Assembly (NCBI GenBank): GCA_052171275.1
Contig: CM125795.1
Span: forward strand, 806,001 to 870,000
Direction: 5' to 3'
DNA: 64,000 nucleotides
Origin: Arsenophonus sp052171275
GTDB taxonomy: Bacteria; Pseudomonadota; Gammaproteobacteria; Enterobacterales; Enterobacteriaceae
Both the position numbers and the translations under genes were made by a program. This document shows positions 31,671 through 41,889 of this stretch, piece by piece. Position 1 is the stretch's first letter. The number at the start of each line of letters is the position of its first letter. The notes under the pieces are model-generated. The model saw only the letters and a list, made by a program, of their open reading frames with translations, had not been told where the DNA came from and did not search any database.

Positions 31671-32219
31671 GTATCTTATAATAATATTTTTATTATGTAA
31701 AATAAATTATATATAAACTAATAAATTTACTTTTATTTTTAAATAAAAATTATTTTATATTGTATTAAAAATAACTTTTTAAAATAAGAAAGAACTCTAT
31801 TAATATTTATAAATAAATATAGATTTTAATTATATTTTATACTGATATTTTAATATAAAAAATAAAATCGTTTATTTATTTCATTAAGTTATTTGAAATA
31901 CTGTATATTTTATGCTATTAATATTTAAAAATCGATTAGAAAAATAATTAAAATTATTTTTCTAATAAAATTATCATTTTATTATTAAAAAATTAATTCT
32001 TATATTTTTTCCATATTTTACTTCTTATATAATGTTATTATGATCTGATAAATGAAAGATTTTATCTTTTATTATAAGATGATTAATAAAATTACTTTTG
32101 ATAAGTAATAATATTAATCTGATTGTAAATTTTTATTTGTATGTGGTTTTTAAGTTACGATTATCTAAATATTTTTATTTAATATTATTTAATAATGAAT
32201 TATAAGAGTATATCTCTAT
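31671..32219. other. Eroded DNA upstream of dksA
   Basis: In E. coli sfsA (same strand as dksA) and most of hrpB lie here. No fragment of sfsA was recognised. Confidence 0.5.
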
Positions 32220-32752
32220 TTATGCAGACGCTATGCATACGTATATTCCTATTAACATAGACATAATACATAGTTACTAGTTTACTTATTTCCACATATT
32301 AACAGTAGCAAAAAAACTTTTATAAGGTATTACTAATTTAGATTACTTTAGTAAGTTATAATTAATATATTGGTAGTTATTTAAGCTAACTATAATAGAT
32401 ATTCGTGATAATAAAGTCAATATTACAATATTTTAGTTAAAAATTAATAATTTTCATTTTTTGTGTAAATTAATATGATATTCAATATTTATTAAATAAT
32501 ATACTTTCAAGATAATAATATTCTTTCAAAAGAAAAATATTATTTATAGAATTTTTTATTACATAATTACTATTAATAATATATTAAGATAATTTATCTC
32601 ATTTTATGAGAAATAAATATTTATTTTTAAGATGATTTATAAATATAGTTATGAATTTTTTGATAGCTAAATATTAAATAAAAAAATCAATTAGTAAAAA
32701 AAATAAAACTTTATGATGATAACCACATCAAGCAAGTAAGAATATTAAAATT
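32220..32752 (+). pseudogene. hrpB: Decayed hrpB (ATP-dependent helicase-like), 3' relic
   Basis: E. coli has hrpB just upstream of mrcB. On the plus strand codons near 32234 read LCIRIFLL against HrpB LCAAKWLP. Codons from 32283 read YLFPHINSS against WLLPHMTGV. About 450 nt further, at about 32720-32745, P.Q.SKN fits the PTRRTKKY tail. Spacing from the LLPH motif to the end agrees with E. coli (about 480 nt). The helicase core is gone and the individual matches are short. Confidence 0.45.
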
Positions 32753-32779
32753 AATATATTGATAAAAGAATAAGAGATA

Positions 32780-35059
32780 ATGATAATTAAAGATAATAAG
32801 CTTCAATCATTAAAAAATAGATACTTCTGGTTATTATTTTTTTTAAAAATCATAATAGTTTTGATATTCTTAATTGGTATTTATGGTATCTATTTATATC
32901 AAAAAATGAGTAAGTGCCTTAGTGGGAAAATTTGGGATCTACCTGCAGCTATTTATGGCCAAATAGTTAATCTTGAACCAGGGATGAATTATAGCAAAGA
33001 AGATATAATTCGATTATTAGATGGTATCGAATATCGTAGAGTAAACAAAATAACTATACCTGGTGAATATATTATTAAAGATAATACAATAGAAATATTA
33101 CGTCGTCCATTTTCTTTTCCTGATCAAAGAGAAGATCAAATTTTAGCTAAATTAACTTTTGAACAAGTTCGACTAACTAACATTACTAATATAAATAATG
33201 GACGATCATTTGGTTTTTTTCGGCTTGATCCTAAACTCATTACTATGATTCAAACAGTTAATAATAAACAACGTTTAGTTTTACCAAGAAAAGATTTTTC
33301 TAATTTTTTTGTTAAAATATTAATTGAAACTGAAGATAGATATTTTTATGAACATGATGGAATAAATATTTATTCTATTGGACGTGCAATTATTGCTAAC
33401 TTAACAGCTGGTAAGACTGTTCAAGGTGGAAGCACATTAACTCAGCAATTAGTTAAAAACTTATTCTTAAACAATAAAAGAACGTTAATACGTAAAATTA
33501 ATGAAGCCTATATGGCAATTTTAATGGATTTTTATTATAGTAAAGAGCGCATTCTTGAACTTTACTTAAATGAAGTTTATTTAGGACAAAGTGGAGATAA
33601 TCAAATTCGCGGCTTTCCTCTTGCAAGTCTTTATTATTTTGGTCGCCCTATCGATGAGTTAAGTATTGATCAACAAGCTTTATTAATTGGTATGGTTAAG
33701 GGAGCATCATTATATAATCCATGGCGTAATCCCAAATTAGCTATAAAACGTCGAAATTTAATATTGAAATTATTAGAAATACGAAAAATCATTAATTATG
33801 AAACATATAATATATTAAGCGTTAAACTTTTGGGAGTTAAAGAGAGAAGTGGTATTTTAACACCTCAGCCGGCCTTTATAGAACTTGTTTTGAGAGAATT
33901 AACTAATAAATTAGGAGATAAAATAAATAATCTTTCTGGTGCTAGGATCTTTACTACCTTAAATCCAATTTCACAACAAGCAGCTGAAAATGCTATTGAA
34001 AAAGGGACGGATAATTTGCGTAAAACACGAAAATTATCTGATCTTGAAGGAGCAATGGTAATCGTTGATCGTATTAATGGTGAAGTTCATGCTGTAGTCG
34101 GTGGTTCGCAACCACAATATTCTGGTTTTAATCGAGCATTAAATGCTAGACGATCAATTGGTTCATTAGTTAAACCTTCAATTTATCTTACTGCATTAAG
34201 CAATCCAGATCAGTTTCGTTTAAATACTATGGTACCTGATCAACCAATTACCATAAAATTTTATAATCAAATTTGGGAGCCGAAAAATTATGATCGTAAT
34301 TTTAGAGGAGAAGTAATGTTAATTGATGCTTTAGTTAATTCATTAAATATTCCAACAGTAAATATTGGTTTAAGCGTGGGTTTAGATCAAGTCAATAAAG
34401 TATTAATACGTCTTGGTCTACCAGATTATACTATTGAGAAAGTACCGGCTATGTTATTAGGTTCACTAAATTTAACGCTTGTGGAAATAGCTCAAATGTT
34501 TCAAACAATTAGTAATGGTGGAAATCGAGCGTTATTGTCTGCATTACGTTCTGTTATTGATTGTGATGGTAATAATCTTTATCAAAGTTATCCATCTGCA
34601 GAACCGGCAGTATCTCCTCAAGGGGCTTATTTGACACTTTATGCCATGCAACAAGTCATTAAATACGGAATATCTGATTTATTAATGAATAAATTTTCTA
34701 AATATCATTTAGCTGGTAAAACCGGAACAACTAATGATTTACGAGATAGTTGGTTTGTTGGTATAGATGGTAAAGAAGTAGTTATTAGTTGGGCTGGTCG
34801 AGATAATAATAAGCCAATAAACCTTACTGGAGCAAGTGGAGCATTATATTTTTATCGATATTATTTAGAAAATCAAACCCCATTAATATTAGATAATAAG
34901 CCTCCAGATGGAATTATGGAAATGTTTATAAATGCAGATGGTAGTTTTAATTGTACAAGTGTTGGTCTTAATATTTTGCCAGTATGGACTGAAGACCCTG
35001 AAACTTTATGTCATCTAGAGATGAAATCATTGAATCCAAACTTTAATTTAAATAAATAG
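32780..35059 (+). CDS. mrcB: Penicillin-binding protein 1b, bifunctional peptidoglycan synthase
   Basis: PBP1b polymerises and cross-links peptidoglycan at the inner membrane. The 759 residues, against E. coli 844, contain one membrane segment (about 16-40), a UB2H domain for the activator LpoB (about 50-135), the glycosyltransferase with Glu185 in ETEDRYFYEHDG and GGSTLTQQLVKN, and the transpeptidase with Ser462-x-x-Lys465 (SLVK), SLN (521-523) and KTGT (647-650). The long charged cytoplasmic start and the glutamine-rich C-terminus of E. coli are both missing, so only functional domains remain. The ribosome site is weak (AAGAG at 32772-32776). It converges on hemL. Confidence 0.96.
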   Translation: MIIKDNKLQSLKNRYFWLLFFLKIIIVLIFLIGIYGIYLYQKMSKCLSGKIWDLPAAIYGQIVNLEPGMNYSKEDIIRLLDGIEYRRVNKITIPGEYIIKDNTIEILRRPFSFPDQREDQILAKLTFEQVRLTNITNINNGRSFGFFRLDPKLITMIQTVNNKQRLVLPRKDFSNFFVKILIETEDRYFYEHDGINIYSIGRAIIANLTAGKTVQGGSTLTQQLVKNLFLNNKRTLIRKINEAYMAILMDFYYSKERILELYLNEVYLGQSGDNQIRGFPLASLYYFGRPIDELSIDQQALLIGMVKGASLYNPWRNPKLAIKRRNLILKLLEIRKIINYETYNILSVKLLGVKERSGILTPQPAFIELVLRELTNKLGDKINNLSGARIFTTLNPISQQAAENAIEKGTDNLRKTRKLSDLEGAMVIVDRINGEVHAVVGGSQPQYSGFNRALNARRSIGSLVKPSIYLTALSNPDQFRLNTMVPDQPITIKFYNQIWEPKNYDRNFRGEVMLIDALVNSLNIPTVNIGLSVGLDQVNKVLIRLGLPDYTIEKVPAMLLGSLNLTLVEIAQMFQTISNGGNRALLSALRSVIDCDGNNLYQSYPSAEPAVSPQGAYLTLYAMQQVIKYGISDLLMNKFSKYHLAGKTGTTNDLRDSWFVGIDGKEVVISWAGRDNNKPINLTGASGALYFYRYYLENQTPLILDNKPPDGIMEMFINADGSFNCTSVGLNILPVWTEDPETLCHLEMKSLNPNFNLNK

Positions 35060-35188
35060 TATATAAGTATTGATAAACATAATATTGTCTAAAAAATTAT
35101 TTTAATAATCAATAAAATATAATAATACTCTTAATAAGAATCCATATAAATTAAATAAATTAGTATTTACTCTCATTAATTAAAATTG

Positions 35189-36472
35189 TTATTGCATATT
35201 ATTAAAAGCATTCTCTGCTGCTTTAATTGTACGATCAATATCTTCATGATTATGTGCAATAGATACAAAACATGCCTCAAATGCTGAAGGAGGTAAATAA
35301 ATGTTTTTATCTAACATTAGATGGAAGAATTTTTTAAATTTTTCAATATCACATTGCATGACATCTTTATAAGAAGTAACTTGTGTTGCTTCCGTAAAGA
35401 ACAAACCAAACATGCCACCAATATGATTAACAATTAGTGGAATATCTGCTTTTTTAGCTTTTTCTTTTAATCGATTAGCAAGTTCTGTCGTTAGTTCAGT
35501 TAAATGTTTATAAAAATCATGTTTAATAATTTCAGTTAGACAAGCTAATCCTGCTGCCATAGTTAATGGGTTTCCTGATAGTGTACCAGCTTGGTAAATA
35601 GATCCTATTGGTGCAAGTTTTTCCATAAGCTCAGATCGACCACCGAATGCGCCAATAGGCATACCACCACCTATTATTTTTCCTAAACAGGTTAAATCAG
35701 GTTTAATTTGATAATAGGATTGAGCTCCACCTAAAGTAATTCGAAATCCTGTTATTATTTCGTCTGCTATTAAAATAGCATCAAATTTATCACATAATTT
35801 ACGTAATCCGATTAAGAATTCAGCCTTAGGTAAAATACAGTTCATATTTCCGGATACTAGTTCAACAATAATACAAGAGATTTCTTGTGGATATTTTTCA
35901 AAAGTACGCTGTACTGAATCTAAGTCATTGAATTTGCAGGTAAGAGTATGTTTAGTAACATCATTAGGAATACCAGGAGAATTAGGTTGTCCGATAGTTA
36001 AAACACCTGATCCTGATTTAACTAATAAATAGTCAGCATGACCATGATAGCATCCTTCAAATTTAATAAATTTTTCACGTCCAGTACAACCTCTGGCTAG
36101 TCGTATTGCACTCATTGTAGCTTCTGTTCCTGAATTTACCATACGAACCATTTCAATTGATGGGATCAGTTGATTAATAATTTTTGCCATTTCTATTTCA
36201 ACAAAAGTAGGAGCACCAAAACTAAGACCGTACTTTGTCGCTTGAATGACTGCTTTCTGTATTACAGGATGATTATGACCTAAAATCATTGTTCCCCAAG
36301 AACCAACGTAATCAATATAAGCTTTATCATCAACATCATAAATATAAGCACCATTAGCTCGTTTAATGAATAATGGATGGCCGCCAACACCAGAAAATGA
36401 TCGTACTGGTGAATTTACACCACCAGGAATAAGTTTTTTAGCTTTTAAATAAAGTATTTCAGATTGATTCAT
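35189..36472 (-). CDS. hemL: Glutamate-1-semialdehyde 2,1-aminomutase HemL
   Basis: HemL makes 5-aminolevulinate from glutamate-1-semialdehyde in haem synthesis, using pyridoxal phosphate or pyridoxamine phosphate. The 427 residues align with E. coli HemL (426) and the PLP lysine is Lys265 at the identical number (CLGKIIGGGMP). Also seen are IPGGVNSPVR, MVNSGTEATMSAIR, GCYHGHAD and SGNPLTMAAG. Small drifts such as VELVSGNM for VEPVAGNM appear typical of relaxed selection. GGAG (within the complement of 36481-36486) is an appropriate ribosome site. Convergent with mrcB, 129 bp apart. Confidence 0.97.
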   Translation of the reverse strand: MNQSEILYLKAKKLIPGGVNSPVRSFSGVGGHPLFIKRANGAYIYDVDDKAYIDYVGSWGTMILGHNHPVIQKAVIQATKYGLSFGAPTFVEIEMAKIINQLIPSIEMVRMVNSGTEATMSAIRLARGCTGREKFIKFEGCYHGHADYLLVKSGSGVLTIGQPNSPGIPNDVTKHTLTCKFNDLDSVQRTFEKYPQEISCIIVELVSGNMNCILPKAEFLIGLRKLCDKFDAILIADEIITGFRITLGGAQSYYQIKPDLTCLGKIIGGGMPIGAFGGRSELMEKLAPIGSIYQAGTLSGNPLTMAAGLACLTEIIKHDFYKHLTELTTELANRLKEKAKKADIPLIVNHIGGMFGLFFTEATQVTSYKDVMQCDIEKFKKFFHLMLDKNIYLPPSAFEACFVSIAHNHEDIDRTIKAAENAFNNMQ

Positions 36473-36592
36473 TAAAGTAACTCCAAGTACTTTTTAAAAA
36501 ATAAATTTTATTGATATTTTAAATCAATATTATCAATAAACCAAATAGTAAATTTAATATAATTTTAAATTAATTAATTTAGTTGTAAGATC

Positions 36593-36621
36593 TTGAATCA
36601 ATTAGTTAGCTGTTAGATAAT
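36593..36621 (+). promoter_or_regulatory. Sigma-70 type promoter of erpA
   Basis: TTGAAT (36593-36598) and GATAAT (36616-36621) are separated by exactly 17 bp and lie about 70 bp before the erpA start. The flanking sequence is AT-rich, so chance matches are common; the ideal spacing and position raise confidence. Confidence 0.5.
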
Positions 36622-36639
36622 TATATTTTATCCAATTTT

Positions 36640-36651
36640 AGCATTAATGCT
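36640..36651. promoter_or_regulatory. 12-bp palindrome in the erpA leader
   Basis: AGCATTAATGCT is a perfect palindrome lying just after the predicted transcription start and before the erpA ribosome site. It contains four G-C pairs in a very AT-rich region, so it may be an operator. It does not resemble the known IscR type-2 site pattern. Confidence 0.35.
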
Positions 36652-36693
36652 CATTGTATTTATTTATTAACATGTCGCAATGGAGTTATAGAA

Positions 36694-37038
36694 ATGAGTG
36701 ATGACATTGTATTACCAATAATTTTTACTGATTTTGCAGCAAGGAAAGTTAAGTGGTTGATTATGGATGAAGAAAATCCAAATTTACGTTTACGCGTCTA
36801 TATTATTGGCGGTGGTTGCAGTGGTTTTCAATATGGTTTTACATTTGATGATAAAGTAAATGAAGGAGATTTAACTATTAAAAAACAAGGCGTTGAATTA
36901 ATTATTGATCCAATGAGTTTACAGTATTTAATTGGTGGTTCTATTGATTATATTGAAGGATTAGAAGGATCTCGATTTGTGGTGAATAATCCAAATGCGA
37001 AAATGACTTGTGGTTGTGGTTCTTCATTTAGTATTTAG
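36694..37038 (+). CDS. erpA: Iron-sulfur cluster insertion protein ErpA
   Basis: ErpA is an A-type carrier that delivers Fe-S clusters to apo-proteins; in E. coli it is needed for IspG and IspH of the MEP pathway, whose IspD and IspF are also in this window. It is 114 residues, the E. coli length, with the three cluster cysteines Cys42 (GGGCSGFQYG), Cys106 and Cys108 (TCGCGSSFS). GGAG at 36682-36685 is well placed. Very few substitutions have accumulated, consistent with an essential role. Confidence 0.97.
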   Translation: MSDDIVLPIIFTDFAARKVKWLIMDEENPNLRLRVYIIGGGCSGFQYGFTFDDKVNEGDLTIKKQGVELIIDPMSLQYLIGGSIDYIEGLEGSRFVVNNPNAKMTCGCGSSFSI

Positions 37039-37120
37039 TTGATTTTAATTAACATTGGCTTATATTAGTTTTCTTAGACGTATTTTATGATAAATTATAT
37101 GATTTTTAGTTTTTCATTAA

Positions 37121-37140
37121 GATAGTTAATTTTAACTATC
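37121..37140 (+). terminator. Possible erpA terminator
   Basis: 8-bp stem GATAGTTA/TAACTATC with a 4-nt loop, 83 nt after the erpA stop, followed by ATTATTTTTA. Two G-C pairs only. Confidence 0.4.
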
Positions 37141-39589
37141 ATTATTTTTATAAATAAGGTTTATATATAAAAATTTTTTTATATCATAAAATTTTTAAAA
37201 TAAGAATAAAATTCTTTAGCGGTAAAGGTAATTAAAAAATAGATTTATAAAAATGATAAATAAATTATAAAATTTAATGATATATGATCAATTGTGTATA
37301 TCTATTTTATATTTTTTAATATTTAAATAAAATATTAAAAAAATTTAATGGGGAATATAATGTAGTTATTTTAAATAATATTAATAATAGTTTTCTAAAA
37401 GAAATTTAAAATAGCATATATAAATTAGTTTTTTAATATCATTTCTAATGATTCTAGTTTTACTAAGTATTTATTTATATCTTAATATTATTAATATATG
37501 TTTTATGATTTAGTTATTTGATAAATAAAAACAGATAAATTAATTTAATGATAAAAACTTTAATTGAAACTATGATACAGATAATATTTAAACTATGTTC
37601 AAATATTTCAATCGGATCAGTCGATGTTAATAATAAAATCAAGGATAAAAATATTTTAATTTGAAATTATTGTTGATTTAATTACTGATTAATAACATCT
37701 ATCAAAGATAGATTTTAATAATATTATATAAAGATTAATAAATTTTTATAGTATATTTATACTATCATTATCAGATCGATAATTAAGATATGAATATCCT
37801 TTTATTATATAAAAACATGATTTCTTCATATATAGTATCTAATTATAGCAACTTTTATCTTAAAGTACTCATAGTTTATTAATTATATATATTAAATTTT
37901 ATAATTATTTATTATGATATTGAAAATAAGAATCTAAATTATTTAATTAAATAATGAATATTTTATAATTATAGTATGAGTATTTATAGATAATTTTAAA
38001 AATAACTATATTAATTTTTTACTATCTATATTAAAGATTAATAAAGTTATATTAGAAAATATTAGTATGCAGTTACTTTGTAAAAGAATATTTGTGATAA
38101 TCTATAAATTATTTAAAATTAAACTTAATATTTTATCTGTTAATTTTTTTAACTATAAAATATATTAATGGTTACTGTTATCAGATAAATTTATTAAAAT
38201 ATTTCGGTTATTTAAAAAAAACAACTTCTATTGGTAATAAGATAATTTAATTTGAAATAAAACTATCAAAAGTAGATCTAGATTATATTGTTATTTTAAT
38301 TTTTTATTTTATGAAAAATAAATAATATTATTTATTCTATTGCTAATTATATATAATAAGATATTAATAATTTTTCTCATATTAGTTTTGACTATGTATT
38401 TCTTTAGTATTTTATTTACTGAAATATTAGTTCAAAATTTTTATAATAAAAATTATTTATTAATAAAAATATCAAATCTAATAAAGATATTAATTATAAT
38501 AAAATATTATCTAGTAAATAAAATTAATTTTATTCATATCATAGTTACTTTTTAGTAAAATACTATGAAGTTTTATAGTTTTATAAAAATTTTGATTTTA
38601 ACTTATATTAAAAATTTAAATAGTATTTTTTTTTGAAGTTTTATCTAAAGATAAATTTATTTATCTTTAGATTAACAATCAAAGCTAAGAGATTATTTAA
38701 ATAAGTTGATGATTGTGCTAAGTTTTAGCATTCATTATTATTAATATTAAATACTAATTTATTTATTTATATAAAAAATTTTTAGAAAAAAATAATTTTT
38801 TACTAAACACTTTTTAGATAAATTACAAGTCAAATATATTTAGCTAATTCGTTTTAAAAAAAGTTTAAGAATTTTTTGATAGTGATGAGAAATAAAAGAT
38901 AGATAAAATCTATACTAGTTCATTTATATAAAACTATATTAATAATATAAAAAAGATTATTATTATAATAATAAATATAAAATATTAATCAAAATAAATT
39001 TTATTATATAAATAATATTTATTATAATATTCTTTAATAAATAAATCTTATTTCTTTTAAAGAAATTATATTATTATTTATGACTTCTTATTTAAAAAAG
39101 AAAGACAATTAATATTGTATTAATATAATAAATATAAAAAATATTTAGTTTTTCTTTAAAATAATTATAATAATCTTATATATTTTAAATTAAATAATAC
39201 AATTTTTATTGTTTAAAATAGAATTAAAGTTAATGCTAAATTATTTAATAGTAATAATTGAAATTTTTAATATTTAAAGATACGAATTTTTTCTTTTTAT
39301 CTATATATATGTGAATAAGTTTTGAAATAAAAATTATTTTTATAACTACAAACATGAATTTAAATTCTTATAAATAAAAAATAGAACTTACTATAGTAAG
39401 AGTTAGTAAAACAATTAAATTTGATAATCTTAAATTAAATAGATTATTTTTATAACTATTTTATTATCTATGACTTTTTTAAAATAATAATAATATCCTA
39501 ATCTTATTTATTAAACGTAAAATTTTAGAAAAATAAAATCATTAAAATTATTATAATATAGATAAATTAGTATCTATATTAATAGATCT

Positions 39590-39615
39590 GATTTTATATA
39601 TTAATATATAAAATC
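39590..39615. repeat. 26-nt perfect palindrome
   Basis: GATTTTATATATT followed directly by its complement, with no spacer. It lies in a region without genes. By itself it is near what chance gives in such AT-rich DNA. Confidence 0.4.
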
Positions 39616-40059
39616 TTTTTTATATTTTATATTTCACTATAACTAATTAAAATATGTTAATATAGAATTAATACATACTGAGTATTTATCTTATTTACAA
39701 TTGAAATTAAAAAAATAATTATTTCTTAATATAATCTTTTTTAAATAAATTTAGAATAATTAAATATTTGGTCATATTGATATTATTAATTTAGTTAATT
39801 TTATAAATATTATTTATATGTCGTCATCACAATGATAAGGAATAAATAATTAAATATTGTTAACTATTTCTCCGTATTCTATATAATTTATAATTCTTAT
39901 TTAAAGTAGCAATAATATTAATAATCATCATTAAACCTGCTAATTATATCAAATAAAAGTAATTTTTACTATTTTGCTTTATTTAGAAGATCAAATTGAC
40001 ATTTAAACTAAAAATTTTATTTAATTAATTTTATAAATTAATAAAAATGCTTATTTACT

Positions 40060-40430
40060 ATGGTTAAGATTAGTTTACATTTGAGTAAAAAGTAATTTGG
40101 AATATATGTACTTCACTAGAAGAAGATAAAATCTTTTATGATTAATTATAATTATATTTATAATATTATTAATACAGAAGAAATTATTAAATTGAAAAAA
40201 TGAGATAATATTATAACAATAATTTAAATAAATTAATAAATATTACCATTATCAATTTAATAAATATGATATTATATGTCCAATACAACATGTTATCAAA
40301 TTTAAGCCAGAACAAATTATTTATGTCTTCTGTTAATCTACTGACAATATTAAAATAGTAAAATTACTTATAACCCGTTATTAACTTATGGATATATTAG
40401 AATGACGTATATATCCTTGTATATTAGTCA
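40060..40430 (+). pseudogene. rlmD: Decayed rlmD (23S rRNA m5U1939 methyltransferase), relic
   Basis: Three ordered pieces of RlmD can be read just upstream of relA, as in E. coli. The codons after 40060 give VKISLHLSKK.FGIY, against ARLSLNYLPK..MGFR. Codons from 40215 give NNNLNKLINIT, against QNARLNGLQNVT. Codons from 40280 give PIQHVIKFKPEQIIYVFC-stop-STD, against VMQQIIKLEPIRIVYVSCNPATLARD, which carries the catalytic cysteine. About two thirds of the gene is deleted or unreadable. The last piece is the clearest and is in one frame for 18 codons. Confidence 0.7.
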
Positions 40431-40485
40431 TTTAAAGTTTAAAAATTTTCTATATATATTAAAATAAATCAGAAATAGAAATATT

Positions 40486-40821
40486 ATGATTGTAATTAAA
40501 AGCACTTATTTTACATCTATAGTGGTATTTTACTAAAAAATTGATTATTAATCTTAAGTTTACTAACAATGATTTAAAAACAAAAATTAATTAAATTTTG
40601 GAAAAGACGCTTTTGTAATATTAAACAATGTAAAAATAATCAATTATTAATTTGGAATAAAATTAAGATAAGAGAATTTTTTTAATATTAAGCACAAATC
40701 TTAATAAGTTTTGCACGTTGTTGCCTCAATCTTTAATTTATGATCAGATTATTAGTAAGTGTATTAATTTATTTTAAACTCCATAAATTAATTAAATATT
40801 ATTATTAGAGATAAAATTAAG
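40486..40821 (+). pseudogene. relA: Frame-broken N-terminal part of relA
   Basis: This is the original beginning of relA. The ATG at 40486 reads MIVIKSTYF, against E. coli RelA MVAVRSAHI. From 40644, in another frame, LLIWNKIKIREF matches LLLWRGVEMVEIL. From 40688, in a third frame, ILSTNLNKFCTLLPQSL matches ILSTLSMDIDTLRAALLFPL. Positions are collinear with E. coli: the Trp57 codon is predicted at 40654 and found at 40653. The fragments cover the start of the inactive hydrolase-like domain and contain frameshifts and stops, so they cannot be translated as one protein. Confidence 0.8.
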
Positions 40822-41583
40822 ATGAACACTATTATTTACAAATTGAATAGTAGTCAATTATGGAAAAATAGTTTCATAGATTGGATAAGTATTTCTCAGA
40901 CTCAAATATTGTTAATTACGATAAAATATTTTTATCCTTATGTATTTAAGGTAACAAAATATATTATAAAATTATGCTTGATGATAAACCTATCTAAAGA
41001 TAAAAAAATACTAGTAGTAAGAAAATGCATAAATATATATACTATTTTCTATAATTATTTGTTTATAGAAAAAATAAAATTGGAGTTAGAAGATTTTTGT
41101 TTTCATTATTTATATCCTAATGAATATAAAAAGATTGTTAAATTACTTGATGAACATCGTATAGATCGTGAAAGATATATTGATGATTTTGTATCATTAC
41201 TTAGATATTTTATGTTGCAAGAAAATATTATAGTAGAAATTTATGGTCGACCAAAGCATATATATAGCATCTGGCGAAAAATGCAAAAAAAATATTTAAC
41301 CTTTGATAAACTTTTTGATGTGCGTGCTGTAAGGATTATAGTTGAATGTTTAGAAGACTGTTATACTGTATTAGGTATTGTGCATACTAATTTTCGATAC
41401 TTACCTGATGAGTTCGATGATTATATTGCTAACCCTAAACCAAATGGATATCAATCTATTCATACTATAGTATTAGGAATAAATGCTAAAACTGTTGAAA
41501 TACAAATACGTACTAGACAAATGCATAAAAATGCTGAACTTGGTATTGCCGCACACTGGAAATATAAAAAAAAAGAATGCTAA
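40822..41583 (+). CDS. relA: RelA reduced to its (p)ppGpp synthetase domain
   Basis: RelA makes (p)ppGpp from ATP and GTP/GDP on stalled ribosomes. This 253-residue frame begins with 60 to 80 drifted residues matching the end of the pseudo-hydrolase domain (IIKLCLMINL against VIKLAERIAHL), followed by the complete synthetase domain, by eye about two thirds identical to E. coli: VEIYGRPKHIYSIWRKMQKK, FDVRAVRI with Asp166 (E. coli Asp275), ANPKPNGYQSIHT and VEIQIRT with Glu226 (E. coli Glu335). It stops right after AAHWKYK; the TGS and later regulatory domains are absent. The ATG at 40822 has a weak ribosome site (AGAG). It resembles a small alarmone synthetase, or else is a recently dead gene. 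Confidence 0.8.
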   Translation: MNTIIYKLNSSQLWKNSFIDWISISQTQILLITIKYFYPYVFKVTKYIIKLCLMINLSKDKKILVVRKCINIYTIFYNYLFIEKIKLELEDFCFHYLYPNEYKKIVKLLDEHRIDRERYIDDFVSLLRYFMLQENIIVEIYGRPKHIYSIWRKMQKKYLTFDKLFDVRAVRIIVECLEDCYTVLGIVHTNFRYLPDEFDDYIANPKPNGYQSIHTIVLGINAKTVEIQIRTRQMHKNAELGIAAHWKYKKKEC

Positions 41584-41844
41584 TAATTGACAAATAAAAT
41601 ACAAATAAAAATCTAATTATTTTATTAAAAAATTTATATTTTATAATGAAAATATAAATAATTTAAATTAATTATTTATTTTACAAAGTTTATAACCGAG
41701 TTATTAATAATTATTTATATATTTTGCATATAAAAGTAATGTTATTAATTTATTTTTTAAATTAATATAAGTTGATTTTTTATCATATTCTTAATTATAT
41801 GTTTATAATCGTTATATTATCTCTCTAATATAGAGATAAAGTAA

Positions 41845-41889
41845 TTTTAATACTAATTATTATTATTAAAATAATAATTAGTATTAAAA
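41845..41889. repeat. Perfect inverted repeat, 19-bp arms, after relA
   Basis: Arms TTTTAATACTAATTATTAT (41845-41863) and its exact complement (41871-41889) with a 7-nt loop. It lies 262 nt beyond the relA stop. The 3' arm ends in A, so on the plus strand it lacks a terminator T-run. Confidence 0.7.

Larger units (their letters stand above)
37039..40059. other. 3-kb desert between erpA and the rlmD relic
   Basis: No genes or readable relics. A 71-codon AT-rich frame at 38340-38555 is judged accidental. Hairpins occur at 37121-37140 and 39590-39615. Confidence 0.55.

Noticed and set aside
38340..38555. 71-codon hydrophobic open frame
   Set aside because: The composition simply mirrors A/T runs; no ribosome site, no similarity, no gene context.
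40599..40780. First read as an rlmD N-terminal fragment (W.RR...L)
   Set aside because: It would be out of order with the clear rlmD fragments upstream, and it aligns better and collinearly with RelA residues 45-100 (LLLW..VEM.EIL).
40822..41050. Large in-frame deletion of the RelA hydrolase-like domain
   Set aside because: Distances from the relic start at 40486 show the gene is collinear with E. coli RelA; the domain is drifted and frame-broken, not deleted.
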